Part shown: positions 1 through 13,400 of the stretch, piece by piece
Layout: each line of letters starts with the position of its first letter
Position numbering within the stretch: the first letter of the stretch is position 1
Source: Rotaria macrura
Lineage: Eukaryota > Rotifera > Eurotatoria > Philodinida > Philodinidae
Length of the DNA: 64,000 nt
Reading direction: 5' to 3'
Assembly (NCBI GenBank): GCA_900239685.1
Contig: OENT01000543.1
Span: 1-64,000 of the forward strand
The notes under the pieces: model-generated
Databases searched by the model: none
What the model saw: only the letters and a program-made list of their open reading frames with translations
Told to the model about the DNA's origin: nothing
Made by a program: the position numbers and the translations under genes

Positions 1-3000
1 AGACAGAGACATACTTCCAGATATTCACTAAAGCTTTTGTATTCCATGAATATTTCAGATGTCGTTTTGCCGAGTAATATGATGAAATGACTGTAATTTT
101 GAGTAGAAGGGATGAATTTGGAAAAGATACTTTTCCTGCTCCGATAATTCTTTGATGTTCTGTCTGATTCGATTTTGATACAAAATAATACTGAAATATT
201 TTCGATGACAGTAATATGGCTAGTTTCTCTATCGTCCTTGAAACGATTCATGAATTAATAGGTACTATTTAAACATCGAAAATGGAACGTTATCTTGCTT
301 CGCATGTAATTCTAAATGTTTTGATTAAGTTTTATTAGCTTTCGTTTTAGATTTAGATTTTCAAAATATTAATTATTGATCGAGATAGAACAGTTACACT
401 ATAATATACTGAGTAAGAAATCTCAATTTTGCAACAAATATCCGAACATACATATACTCAAAAAGTTCGATTTTTTCTCATGTACGAAAAATCTGGCAGT
501 TAGGACAATACTTGCTATCTATAGAAGGAGAAAAGCTCCATCCTCACTTTGATTTTCTTTCGACTGTTTTTTAGTAAACGCTTTAAGGTCAAATGCAGAA
601 ATCTTCCTCTGATTCAACGATTTACAGAGTACACTAAAAATTAGCAATGCTCAAGTAAATGCAATACCTCCATACACAGTCGACTTTGAAAATTCATTTA
701 TGACCAAATCAAAGATAATATCTCTCGTAGAGTAAGTCAGTTCATAACTAGAGCATGTCTAGTAGAAGATTATACCTAATAAGTCAATCAAAATGTCGCA
801 GTGATAGAAAAAATATAGTACTACTCTTCTATTTCTCTTTTCTACAATGGCATTTATTTTTACTACTATTAAAAAACTTCACGAAAAATAATGTAAGTAA
901 AAAACATCCCACCATGAAGTATTTGTTCATGCCACAAATTAAGGTAAATTTCAGCAAAGCAGTAACTGAGCAGTAAATATGCTTTTTGTTCACATGAAAA
1001 CTTGTGAAATGATTTTCTTGCATTTTTTAATTGTTTCTGTTTGGAACGGTCGAGTATTCACTCTTATGCTCTCTATCAGATGGGGTGGATTCAATTCAGA
1101 AGAGCCCATTCTTTTAAAATTGTTTCTTTCGCTCCAGAAAAAACTTATAAAGGAAGCTCATTCAGCAGATCTAATACTCTAGCAGACACCACACTCAGAC
1201 TCGTAATGAATGGACATCAATCTACTACGTTTGAGCAATGTTGTCTTTGAACTTGACAGAAAAAAGTGGACTTGATTTTTACTAATGAAGATAATTATTT
1301 AAAAGTACCACACCAACTTTTTCTCATTAATAGAAAAGAGAAGTAGCGAGTATTTATTACAAAAATCAACTTCTTTTAGTATCAAAAGCAAAATGGTTGG
1401 CTTGTTTGCTTCGAGTTTAGTCGATTCTCTTTTGTTATTACTTACTGTACATGAATTAGATCTCTCATAGGTATTAATTGACAGTGGTTTGATTGACCTG
1501 TTGCAAAATGATAAAACTCTAGCTGTATCTTCTAAAATAATTTCATTCAAGGTTAATCTGAAACTTTGAAAACTCTTTAGACGAACATAATGCATAATTG
1601 TAAATTTCATATATGGGTAGCATAGGTTTTCTACTTTATTTTCATGAGAATTTATCAAAGCATATGTAATTACCAATACAATTAAAGATTTGAATAGCTT
1701 GAAGCAAAGACGAGAAAACTTCACTTGAATTTCAGAAAGAGCCCACTTTTCGATGTTCTAATATGCACTTCAATAAGAATGATGAGTCTCAGCACTCTAA
1801 ACAGCCGACAATTTATTAAGAAGGTTTTACTCAGTTCACAAACTGGGTGGATCAGCTTACCATTATCCTCGGTGATGATGTTGATTGAGTAACTTCACGT
1901 ATCCAGACGATATATTAGCAAAATAATACTGCCGTTTTTTCTTCATGATGAACTAGTAAGTTGGTCCAGTATCTGCCAAGTGATGCAGTGTATGTATACG
2001 ATCGATTACAATTTAAGTCAATGTATTCTAGATAATTGTCCCATTGGTTGATTCGATATTTGAATGGGAAACATTACGAAATCATAGCGAAATAATTGTT
2101 TGATTTTCTAAAAATTTCAAATCTTTGTAAAACTATATGCGCGATTCAAGACAGATAAACGAGTACGATCAATAGATGTAATTAGAATAAGAAACTTGTT
2201 TTTTTACGAATTCTTTTTCTTCCAGGTGACTTTTTCGTAAATTCGCTTCGTTGCATATTCGAAAAAAAACATAGCATCTAAGAAAAACTCCTTTCTTTTT
2301 TATAATTTGCAAATTTATATTTCCTTGCTGTCTAGCATATTTCGTGTGATACTTATTTCGATAATTATATTCCCATACCACGGATCATAGAAGGGAGGAA
2401 TGGATCTGGATATTCTTGTATAATTAATTGAATCAGTTTGATTTTGACAAGATCTTGGGAAAAAGTTCCATATGCTGAAGTATGTCTACGAATCAAACAT
2501 TATCGAAAAAAACTGTAACTCACAAACTGAAACAGAGACCCATACAGTAAGATATCTTTTCATACATGGAAGCAGAGGCGTCCGTAATTAATATGATCGC
2601 CGTGCTCAAATACTAATTTCGTCGATGTTGAGCATGTATCTACAACCAATATTATAGTTACTATCGGTAGAAATAGCAATATGTCTTTTTCGTACAGCAT
2701 ATATTTATCTAGTTATGACACAGAATAGTTGATTGACATAATTCTTTTGATGATGATCAACGGTTCATATCCCAATAATCACTACACTCTTCCTAAACTG
2801 AATTAAGAATCAAATTGATGACGTACTTACTGCATGTCTTGTAAAACATCAAATAGCATCGTGTTGACTTCTTTCTTTCTTGAAATAAGTAAATTTATAG
2901 TCGCTGACATTTATCTCAGTGCAAAATTGAACTTTTGATATTCGAAAAACAGTTTTTCTGCTATCATGATATTCATTTGAATTTTCTCAACTCTCAAATT

Positions 3001-3176
3001 TTTGATTTGCAAGTGATTTCATAGCAGAAGGATTTTCCTTACTTTTGCCTTAGCGAAGATTGTGAGTTGATTTTAGATGAAAAACTAATCGATCGAAAAT
3101 GTTCGCCGCAATTAACTATTGAATAGAACATAAAAGAGACAAGTTTTTATTCATCTTTCTCTTACTTGATTCTAGT
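1..3176. other. intergenic, no gene seen
   Basis: AT-rich DNA with only short open frames (longest about 140 codons on the minus strand near 1.3-1.7 kb). None of them shows a recognisable domain, a splice-extended frame or a coding-like composition. I see no RNA gene and no terminal-repeat element here. The stretch could be intergenic, or a long intron of a gene lying to the left. Confidence 0.6.
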
Positions 3177-3508
3177 CACGTTCTTCGACATGCACCGCAA
3201 CTATGTACTCCGCATCCAATAACTATACCTATTCCTATATCTACCATCGATTCAAACACAAATATAGATGATGATAATGATAAAACTATTTCAGTTATTG
3301 TAACTGACAGTACTAGTAAAAATTCACAAAAACATACAACGATTCCAACTGTTATGCCAACAATACCGATTGTACGAGAAGTAATCTCCTATGTATCAAC
3401 AGCAAAATATGATGCTGCACGTGACCACCTTATTGGCATACCGTATTTATGCGATAAATTTTATGCTGACGATCAACATTTAATTAATTCAATATCAATC
3501 GAATCGTG
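3177..3508 (+). other. possible orphan exon, unassigned
   Basis: An open frame runs through this interval after a good 3' splice site (a pyrimidine stretch ending TTCTAG at about 3176), and a GTAAGC donor-like site lies at its right end (3509). The translation is rich in Thr, Ile, Pro and Asp in the first half. It then has a more globular part containing VISYVSTAKYDAARDHL and IPYLCDKFYADDQ. The frame stays open only to a stop at 3534. No continuing exon was found on either side, and the DNA to the right looks like broken coding sequence or plain spacer. I do not recognise the family. It may be an exon of a decayed gene. Confidence 0.3.
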
Positions 3509-5140
3509 TAAGCAACAAAAAATAATACGAAGTTAAGTTTGATCTTTAATAATTACATTCCATTGAATCTTGGTATTTAACTAAGAAAACACTTGACGAA
3601 CAATTTTTGGAGAATATCGATCAATCACTTCGATCAACAAGTTATGGGATTCGTATTCAAATGAAGAAATGATCGATACCATACTGCGTTAGAAAAGACG
3701 AAAGACTGGGGAAAATTAATTAGATGAATTTTTCTACATTATCATCGGGATTCAACGATATGAGCAATACTCATGGTGTCGACAAATCAAAACAGTTGTT
3801 TTCTGAATGACAAAAAAACTACCTACTGCAAACAATCAGAAATGTGATTCAGAAGATGTGGATATGGATGAACTTATTGCAAAATATAAATATATTTACT
3901 TTGATGTAGTTTATTCACGCCAATTACCAATACTACATTGAATTTATTTTAAAGTCGTATTGAAAAATGATTCTCTACGCGATAGGCATGAGTCCGCATT
4001 AGAGTCAAATATCACACTTATTTTTTATTTTCATTTGAGTTATATCCATATGGTTGGAAAGTTGAGTATATCACCTAGAAAAATTTTATCTGAGATTGTC
4101 TAATTGTGTATACTGACAGAAAATAGACTGTCAAGCGAACTATTATTATCAATTGATCAAAGACGCTCATGCAGAAACGATCTTTATCGATTCAGATAGA
4201 ATAGTCTTGTTCATTTCTCCGAAGAAAACTTTGTTCGATCTGATTGATTTTATACCAATTACATTGAAATGAGTTTTTTAGTTATGGAATTCCTATCTTT
4301 CTCTTATAAGAATTATAAAAATATTTTGATGAATTTTTAATACAAAAAGAAATCTACTCTTTTCAAAGCACAATAATACGACATGACATGGATAAAAAAT
4401 CAGCACGAATCAATTTTTGAAAGTAAGACAAGTGGGAAACTACTGATTCAACTCAGATGAAACTCAAAAGAAATCACCCAAACTCATTTTAGATCACTAA
4501 ACTTAGATAAACTCATTTTAAATCAAAAACTGACATCTCGTCGTTTCCCCTTGCTAATAATCATGTTTGTTTTGAAAAAATCATTGTATACCATAGGAAA
4601 TATATGTTATGAGCAAAACACTTCATTCACAATCAATCGATGACTTAGTTGTTCAGTCTAAAGAGACTTATGCTTCATGAGATGTCATTTCAATCGAAAT
4701 TTCTGAACAAATACAGAACTTTAAAGTGCAGAAAGTTTGCCAGATCTATGTAGCGAATGCCTTTGCTGCAAGTTGATTATTGATCAACATTTTACTGAAA
4801 GGAACTTTTTCATGAACAAGAAGATATAAGATTTGTATCTATCAATGTTTTACATGCATTAAGAATAATGAAAGAAGTTATTCGTAGATGTTGTTATCCT
4901 TGAATTGTTTTTTTTTGTGCATGCATCATAAACTTTTAAATCATAGATGTTTGAATGTTATTTCTCGAAGAAAAACTGTTCTATCTGTCATCATATGAAT
5001 TTGATGTTTATTTGATGAAAAACATAGTTAAAAAACAATGATGACACGAAAACGGCAACTAAAACAATATTTTTTGTATGTTTCCATTTCGATAGTTGTC
5101 GTTGAATATTATTCTTCTAAGTATTTGTTGTGGTCTTTGT
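3509..5140. other. spacer, no gene seen
   Basis: No sustained frame is visible. A short acidic stretch near 3.84-3.90 kb (reading SEDVDMDELIAKY) could be decayed coding sequence linked to the orphan exon on its left, but nothing connects the two reliably. The right end is the 3' flank of the ribosomal protein S6 gene on the minus strand. Confidence 0.5.
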
Positions 5141-5917
5141 TTATGCTTTCGATTCCGATACTCGTGTTGATGAACGACGTTTGGATTCACTACGTTTGCG
5201 TTCACGTTTCTCTTTGGCGTATTGTTGAAGTAATTTAGCATATCTATAAAGAAACGATTAATATAAATATTCTACTAACTTTTGATGCTCTTACTCGTTT
5301 TGAAGTACACGTTGTTTCTCAGCACGACGTTTTTTCAATGATACTGTATGTCTTTTACGTTGTATGCGTCTTGGTGTTATTAAACGTTGAATTTTAGGTG
5401 CTTTAACACGTGGTTTTTTACTTTCTTTTGTTAATGGTCGTTTAACAACATATTTACGTACATCATCTTCTTTACTTAAATTGAATAATTTACGTATATG
5501 ATTAGCACGTTTGGGTCCAAGACGTCGTGCAATGGTCTTATTTGTTAAACCATCAATATCTTGTTCACCACGTTTAGTTACCACACATGCTATTACAGAT
5601 AAATTTCCATCGACAACACAACCACGAACTGATTTACGTTTACGTTCACCTTTTCGTCGTTGACGATAACACTTGTGACGTTTATCGAGTAATAAGCGTA
5701 CACGTTGATTTGTAAGTACACCTTGCATCATTGGAAAACCTTGTTTATCGTTGCCACCAGTTATACGTAATGTATAACCTTTCCATTCATTGCCCAAACA
5801 ACTGGCATCGATTTCTTGAGCAATACGTTTTTCCATGAATGGACGCAATTTACGATCATCATCAATATCAAGTAGTTTTTGACAACCCGTTACGGGATAA
5901 GCGATGTTTAACTTCAT
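5141..5917 (-). CDS. RPS6: 40S ribosomal protein S6 (eS6)
   Basis: Structural protein of the small ribosomal subunit, and in other animals the classic substrate of S6 kinase. Two exons: 5917-5295 and 5243-5141, joined across a 51-bp GT..AG intron; 241 residues against about 249 in human. The start [14 protein letters not shown], the block [10 protein letters not shown], the block [11 protein letters not shown] and the block [27 protein letters not shown] are strongly diagnostic of eS6. Exon 2 restores the conserved EYAKLL start of the C-terminal helix and ends in a basic, Ser-rich tail ([12 protein letters not shown]), where the kinase sites of S6 lie. An open frame continues upstream of the chosen ATG, but the family starts exactly at MKLN, so the upstream part is leader. 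A 3' splice-like site (TTTCTAG, 5944-5945) lies 27 bases upstream of the ATG and could take a spliced leader or close a 5' UTR intron. Confidence 0.97.
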
Positions 5918-6368
5918 GATGATAAGAGTCCAATGACGTGAATCTAGAAACAAAATTTTAAAACAAAAAAATGTACACCACTTTCGAACTAATGGATTTT
6001 CAAAGAATATCAATTCTACATTATAAGATCTCAAAGACTAATTAGTGAACAAACACAGATATCTGATTCGATTTTGAACCTAAACCATATTAATTTGGTC
6101 AGTAAGATCTAAGAAATGAAGAAAAACAACATTGTACAATCCAATCGATAAACTATGCAACCAATCATAGATTTTGATGAATAAATCGGGAGAGGACTAA
6201 AATATTATCTAGCGAACTCTACAGTTTGATATATGTGATTCAGTATTAATTATAGATGCCAGCAGAAACCGATGGTTTTCGATAGTTAATCTCGCGATTC
6301 TATAATATAATTGATTGATGCCTTCTCATTGTATAGGTTTCGATGGAATTTCATGTTTCTTTTATTAG
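5918..6368. other. RPS6 upstream region
   Basis: Spacer of about 450 bp between the RPS6 start (minus) and the first recognisable piece of the ISWI relic (plus). It should hold the RPS6 promoter. No TATA box or other element stands out. The missing 5' half of the ISWI gene is not found here. Confidence 0.5.
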
Positions 6369-7577
6369 GTGCGTGTATTTTATTTAATAACTGAACATAC
6401 AATTGAAGAACGTAATGTTGAACATGCTGTTATTCAGTGAGCTTGTTTGCACGAAGCAACAACTAAATTAGTTAATGATGAAATGTTATCTATGAGTCAA
6501 CATGGCGCAACGCATATATATTCTCATTGAAACAAGATGAAAATGAATTAGATGTTGACCTTGTTTTGGCTCAAAGTGAACAAAAGAAAATAATGAAAAT
6601 TCAGGTGAAAATTAATTATCGAAATTCACTATTGATAATGAAAATTTATCTGGTTCAATAGCAATCATCAACACTTGGTATCAAATCGATCTAGGTAAAT
6701 ACAATATTTTATGAAGAAACAAAAAACAACTCTATCTTCGGATGATTGATATTTTTCTTTTAGCAACCATAATAACAAGAATAAAAGAAAATTCATGAAG
6801 CTGATAATCGTGAAATGAAGATGAACAATATGAAAAAGAACAATGATCTCAACAACGTTTTCGTAATAGAATGAAACGAAATTTCAATCAATTCATTAGA
6901 GCAAATGAAAAATATGGTAGAGTTTATTTAGACGCTATTTGTCGAGATGTTGACGGTAAAACAACGGATGAAGTTATAGTATGTGCATGCATCTTTTGAG
7001 ATCATTTTTATGAATTAACTTAGGTAACGCTGAACGTATTATTATGAGATAAATTGAACGCTGTGAAACGAAAATTCATCAATGTATTGGTATTAAAAAG
7101 CACTCTTTGTTACAGGATGTTTCGTTTATTTTTCCGTGTGACATAATTTTAAAAAAACTCATTTTTAATTATTAAGATGGCTCGATACAAGCCACAATTT
7201 CATCAATTAAGTATTAAATAAAATACAACAAATAACGACAAAACCTATACTGAAGAATAAGATCGTTTTCTTTTATCTATATCACATAAAATTGGTTTTG
7301 ATAACGGAAACGTTTATGAAGAACTTCGTTATACTATACAGCAATCACCATAATTTCGTTTTGATTAGTTTCTCAAATCACGCATATCACGGGTTCGCAT
7401 AAATCTGCAATATAACAAAAAAAAGTACCAGTTCCTTTATGACAATTAAGTTTCCTTTTTATTGGGAATTACAATGACGTTTGAATACATTAACCACATT
7501 TATCGAATGGGAAACTCAAGAATTAGAGGAATATCAATCTGCTCAAAAAAAGGGTCGGGCATCGAAAAAGTACGAGC
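6369..7577 (+). pseudogene. decayed 3' part of an ISWI-type (SMARCA1/5) remodeller gene
   Basis: ISWI proteins are nucleosome-sliding ATPases with a C-terminal HAND-SANT-SLIDE module. Pieces of that C-terminal half appear in the expected order, in shifting frames. After a TTTTATTAG acceptor comes VRVFYLITEHTIEER (end of the helicase C lobe), then DEMLSMSQHGATHIYS, then an acidic piece DENELDVDLVLAQSEQKK. Next, near 6855-6980, are [15 protein letters not shown] and [14 protein letters not shown] (SANT); then IERCETKIHQCIGIKK; then near 7177-7360 RYKPQFHQL, KTYTEE and [12 protein letters not shown] (SLIDE); and last FIEWETQELEEYQSAQKK near 7500. The reading is broken by many in-frame stops and frameshifts, so no full product can be made. 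The N-terminal ATPase half is absent: its place is taken by the RPS6 gene on the other strand. This is presumably a dead paralogue or a duplicated fragment. Confidence 0.88.
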
Positions 7578-10455
7578 ATACTTAATTCATCAGAAAATTC
7601 TCAATCGACACCTATTCCAAAAGTTTTGTGTTTTAGTTGTTATTTGATTATAATAATATATATTTTTTAGGTTAACGGTAATCAAAAGACGTGAACCGGT
7701 AGTATCGAATAGTTCATTTGGTAAACGAAAATAGAAATGATCACATTGGCTGTTTTCGTATCTTGGCTTAATTCCGATTTCTTTCTTGTAGATCCATAAA
7801 AAGTCACAAAAAGTAAAAATAATTTTCTATGTATGTGTCTGTTGTTATGTGTATCTTTTGTTGGTCCATTCTTTGCTTTCTCTTCGTTTCATCGTATTCA
7901 TTTCTATCGGCTACAGTCGATTTCAAAATTAGTTTCCATTGTTTACTAATAAACATGTCATACATTCTTTAATATGGTGAATTATATAAGCTTCGATACG
8001 AAGTAGAAAAGTCATAATAACCCAAGGCGAATCATATGAAATAGTACCTTTTTTAGTTTGAGCAAGATCAAACTTTACAAAAACTCAAAATTACGGTAAA
8101 TAGATCTGAAGAATTATGAAGAGCATAGATGAGTTCTAAGATGCTCAGTCAAAGTAAGACTAGTGTACATATCGAGAATACGAAAAAGAATTTTTTATAT
8201 GTGAACTTTTTTATGAATTACTTACAAATATTGTTCGCTGTCAATCTCATCAAAATGATCTTAGTTATTCTTGAGTAGAGTTTGAAAATGTTTTTATACA
8301 ATGTAGTTTCTCTCATTAATTTATTTTTCTAACGTGAAAAGAAGTATTTTAAAATAATTAAACTGTTATTTTCAACTGCATATAATTACAAAAATCATAA
8401 TGAAAACGCATATAAATACTCTTGATTTTATTTCATAAGACAACTCTTTAATATAAAATCTACTGTTTTGATAATAACTAATTTTTCTTTCAAGTCAAAT
8501 ACTACTATCCAAATAAATACGATTCTTTTAAAAATTTTCAATGATCTAATTTAAAACAAAAGTATTTGATAGTATTCAACAAAACATTCATTTGTCAGTT
8601 TTAATCGATGAAATCAGAAGATCAAGAACACACCAACATTTAGTAAAATAAAATTTAAAAGTTGTCATCGATTTTACATTGCTTTTTATGGTTTGTAGAT
8701 CATTTGGTTAAATCAAAGTATTTTCCGTAGTATATAACTTGAAACATAACATAATATTATAAGTTTATGATTCTTTTGCAGTAAGTGACAGAAAAACTTG
8801 TTCAAATCCAGAAAAGTTAATTAATATATTTTGCACATGTACTGTTGAAAAGATAGGTAATAAAATGTAAACACCCTTGTGACCATTATTAGCATCTCTT
8901 TCTTTTAGGCCTTTTCTCATACCATTTCGTCGTATGCCTGATTGTATGTTGTTTTTCTAGCATAATCTTATTTTTTTTCTAATCATGTGCGAAACAGTGA
9001 TGGTAGAGTTATTATAAAATACTTCAATAAATCTATTCTATTTCTTAATTGTATAAAACTATTTATGATAATTTATCTCGTTTTTTTAATATTTGCTATT
9101 ATGTTGACGAACTATTCATTTCATTATACTATAGTCATGAAATTAAATTAGGTACACACCTGATAAATAAAATGATATATTATCTATAAGACTATATTAC
9201 TTAGTGAAACCAGAAAAATCAATTGAGCTGTTTTTTTTTCTGTAGAACAAACCTCTTAAAATTAACTTGACCTAGAAGACAACAAATCTGACTCGGACAG
9301 AAATAAGTAACCTGTTCACAGCTATAGTACAAATGCATAACTTAAAAGTTACCAAAATTAAAAGGTAGCAGATCAGCAAGTAAATTACAATAAATATAAC
9401 GAAATCTACAAACAAAATGTTTTGATATTAGAAATCACAATTTTTCTCGAATATGATAATATCTATCGCATGATACAATTGAAATTTGATGATAGATTAA
9501 ACGATGAGCTGTTAATGTGCTTAGACGGGAACTTCGATTGGTTTCGTCCAAGCACATCAAGATTTTATTTTAGCTACTCCTTGAGATTGGAAAAACGAAA
9601 AGGCTGGTTAGGTTTGAAGTGCTCAGTAATTTTTTGTTAATGACTGCACCTTCAAGTCAGGACTTACACACTAATAGTCAACACGCTGAGAGTATCAACA
9701 TTTGCTATCAAACTAACCGCAAGTAACACAATGACCTGTGAAATCGAATCTGTTATCTAAAAGAAAATCATAACTTTTCTTTTAAAACAGCTACAACATT
9801 GCTCAAGTTGGATTCTAAACCTAGCAGCTGTTTTTAATGTTCATGATCACGTAGAAATGCTTACACATATTGAGATGCAGTCTTTGGAAAATTGGAGCAT
9901 TTACGTATGTGATAATTTAACTATGGTAAGTAGCAGTCTCTTCGTTTGCGCAGTAAAATACATTAAAATTCTGCGTAGAATCAGTAGATTTCTTTCTTTG
10001 CTAATTTATTGTATTGTAGCGGCAAAATGTATTAGCACAGTTACAGAGATGACGCTAGCTAATGACGTCAAAAGTGCTAAAATGATTAAAATAGTTCAAA
10101 GAAAATTATGAAAACAATGAGCTCATTGACTGCAGTCGATTATTCTACTCAAACGCTTGTTGAGTGAATATGGTTGTTAACCGATGTATGAATAGATCTA
10201 TCAAGAGAAGAGAAGAGATTCGCTGTAGAACATATGAGATGAGTCATTCTTTGGAAGCTCTTACATGATTGATGCATGCAAGCAGGCACGCTAGCAAAAA
10301 CGGATAAGGGAGCTCTAGAAGTACTCTGACGTGATTCTGCACACACAGTAGAATAATGCAACGAAAACTTATAAATTTCTTTATTAAAGGTACTCGAAAT
10401 CTTGCCTACCAAAAGACAATATATAAATTTTTATACTTCATATCGGTTAGGATCC
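7578..10455. other. intergenic, no gene seen
   Basis: About 2.9 kb of AT-rich spacer between the ISWI relic and DCAF11. Open frames of 70-90 codons near 9.4, 9.9 and 10.2 kb (the last on minus) match nothing I recognise and show no splice-extended continuation. No repeat with clear terminal structure was seen. Confidence 0.55.
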
Positions 10456-13400
10456 ATGCCTCTGAATGAAAAAGAAAAAGTTGATACCACATCACAAAGT
10501 GCAGAACAAGTAAAACAGAAAGAAAATTTCATATTTATCTAATGCAATCTTATGCTCAGGCTGAAGCTTTACGTGATCTGCATTCAACCTATGTTCGCCC
10601 AATCAAAACTTCTTATCGAACTAATTCCAAAAACATTCATGAGAAGAAAAATTTGATTAGCATTTTAAAACAAGTTCGAACCATACGTATTCTTTCATAA
10701 AATTTATTCCTTGAATGTCCAAAATTTTTAGCGTGAAACTGGCCAAATAAGCTTCAATCGTTATCCAGAAGCACGGTATCATTTAATGGATGGGTAAGGC
10801 TTGATGTAAATAGGATATTATTTTCCGTATTTTCTGTTTGTTTTTAGATTATTGCCAAATGAAGGCGAAGTTATTGCATCCATGACAAGACCAACGTTTT
10901 GTGGACAATTTTCCGAAGATGGACAACGTTTCTTTAGTGCTTGCCAAGGTTGATTTAATAGAATTTCTTGAAGATTTAGTTTTTATCAAGAATTTTTCTA
11001 GATTGTTGTATTCGTTTCTATGATACAACATCACGAGGATTTCATCAGCAAGCTGAACTTACAGCTGATGATGTAGGTTGGTCAATATTAGATACAGCTT
11101 TGTCACCAGATCGAAATAGTATAGCTTATTCCACATGGTCTGATTGTCGTAAGCAAGTTTGAATATCTAATCAAATATGACTATTTAATTTTTGTTAGTC
11201 TTTTTAATTAAATTAAATGAGATACAAAGTCAAAACAGTATTATTCCATTATATTTACAACCACAAGCACATAGTTTTTCAATATTTTCTTTACAATACT
11301 CTGCTGATGGTTCAGAAATCATCGGTGGTTCAAATGATACATGTGTGTATGTATATGATCTTAATAAGCAAATGAGAACATTACGTGTAAATATTCCCAA
11401 AACTAATACGCATTTGTCAATTAAATCTGATGGATATCTATGTAGGTTGAAGCTCATGAAGATGATGTTAATGCTGTTCGTTTTATTGATAACTCGAATT
11501 CATTGATTGTGAGTGGTTCTGATGATAATCTTGTTTCAATTTGGGATCGACGAGCATTAAACGAATCTCAACCAAAACCGGTTGGCATTTTTGCTGGTCA
11601 TACTAATGGTATTACTTTTGTACATAGTCGGGTGAGTTCATTTAATAGACTATGTATCTAAGAAGTCAGATCAACAAAGAGACATGAATAATCCAGTAAA
11701 CAGCGAATTACATGTCATTTCGATATTCATTAAAGTTTTATTTCACAGATAGAGTAAAACCTCCCAATAATGAACACTAACGGAACCCTTGAAAAAGTGT
11801 TCATTATACGGAGGTTTTGCATTGAGTGAACAATTATATCTATACGGTACATGGTAAGTATGACCGGTTGGTGACTATGCACCTGTCGAGTTGGAATTGA
11901 ATCTTGTTAGCCCAAAGCAAAAACTGATGTTTTTCATCTATTATACCCCTCGTTGAACTTTGTATGACACAAAGTTTTAAAAAAAAGTTTCTGCCGTATA
12001 TTGTTTATCTATTCAATTTTTATGGAAAAAATTGCCGATCATTGTCTGTTTGACTATCTTCAAGTCGATGAAGAAAGAATTGAGCGAGCTGCGAATACAG
12101 TTGAGAAGTAAGAGAGTTTTGTTGTGGTTGCTGAGTGGCAGCTAAAAGGTGCAATTGCCTGACATTTCCATTTTCTTGATGTATTCGGGTGGTGTTTCAT
12201 TGCCATCTGACAATCGTGAATAGATGAGGACGTCGTTCTTTCACATGCGATCGATCAACTTGACCCGAGCTATTCATTTTCCTTGTTTCTTTTGTTCTAT
12301 ACATGCGACCAATTTTCTTTTTCTCTTCTTATTTCATAAACATGCGTATACTTTGTTTCACATGTGTTCTTTATATAGATGATTACTTTGCTAAACAGAC
12401 AGGAAGCTAGTGTTCATGCTCAGAGCTGAGAGATGTTCATCAGTAGAAATTTTACTTTAACTTCATAGTAACTTTATAAAATGATCACTAACACATGTAA
12501 CGAACTGATTTATCATGCTTCGAAAAAATGTCTATCAGAAGAAATCTTATATAGAATTGAAAATTAGTGAAATACTATATCGTTGTCATGTAGTATAGAT
12601 GTTATCTAGTTCAATTGTGTTACTTCTGAACTCTATTCTTCATTGATCACTTTGTTAACATACAAGAATCTGTGCAAACATTAGATTGTTTAAAACTTAT
12701 AGAAAAACAATAGTCTTGTCAGTATTAAACACACATTGCAATGCTTTTCTAAATATCTGTAGAAGATTCAGTTGAGTGAAAAAGAGAATGAAACATCAAA
12801 TAAAATTTCAAAATATATTCTTTTTACACACGATGTCAAAATGAATTGATCTTTGCATGGCATGATTCTATCAATGACTTGTACGACTATTAGAAAAAGA
12901 TTTAAATCGAAGAAAAACCTTGATGGGATTCGCAATAAAACTTCTAAAAATCTGTTTTCCATTGTGTTTTTTTATTGATTAATTATCTTTTTGTATCGAT
13001 CGAATTCTCTTTGCAACTCGTATATCAAAACATTTTCTTTTCGTATAGATGGACACAAGATACATAATATCTAATAGTAAAGATCAGAGTATTAAATTAT
13101 GGGATATGCGTCGTTTTGCTAATGAATCAACCATCGAAACAATCCGTACGAAATCGAATATTATGAACAATGGTTGGGATTATCGATATGATGCGTATGG
13201 ACCTCAACGTAATAATTAATTGAAGTCTTTTGTAAAATAAAAAGTAACGACGTCATTTTGACTTTCTCTAGCTCGAAAATTTGACATATCTGGTGATCCA
13301 AGTATTCGCACATATCGTGGCCATTCCGTTCGTTATACGTTGATACGTTCCTATTTTTCACCGTCATTTACAACTGGACAAAAATATATTATAACTGGTT

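Noticed and set aside
1299-1724. 141-codon minus-strand frame
   Set aside because: No recognisable domain and no splice-linked partner; within chance for AT-rich DNA when read in six frames.
6369-7577. Stops of the ISWI relic read as Gln codons (alternative genetic code)
   Set aside because: TGA, TAA and TAG all occur, some at Trp or Glu positions, frameshifts are also present, and all intact genes here use CAA/CAG for Gln and standard stops.
10149-10412. 87-codon minus-strand frame upstream of DCAF11
   Set aside because: No family resemblance and no continuation; it overlaps the probable DCAF11 upstream region.
10542-10673. ATG at 10542 as the DCAF11 start
   Set aside because: A 50-bp intron with good splice signals joins the upstream ATG (10456) in frame, and that ATG follows a 3' splice-like site directly.
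12022-12111. 29-codon frame as a gene of its own
   Set aside because: Too short and inside an intron; kept only as a possible transposon leftover in the findings.
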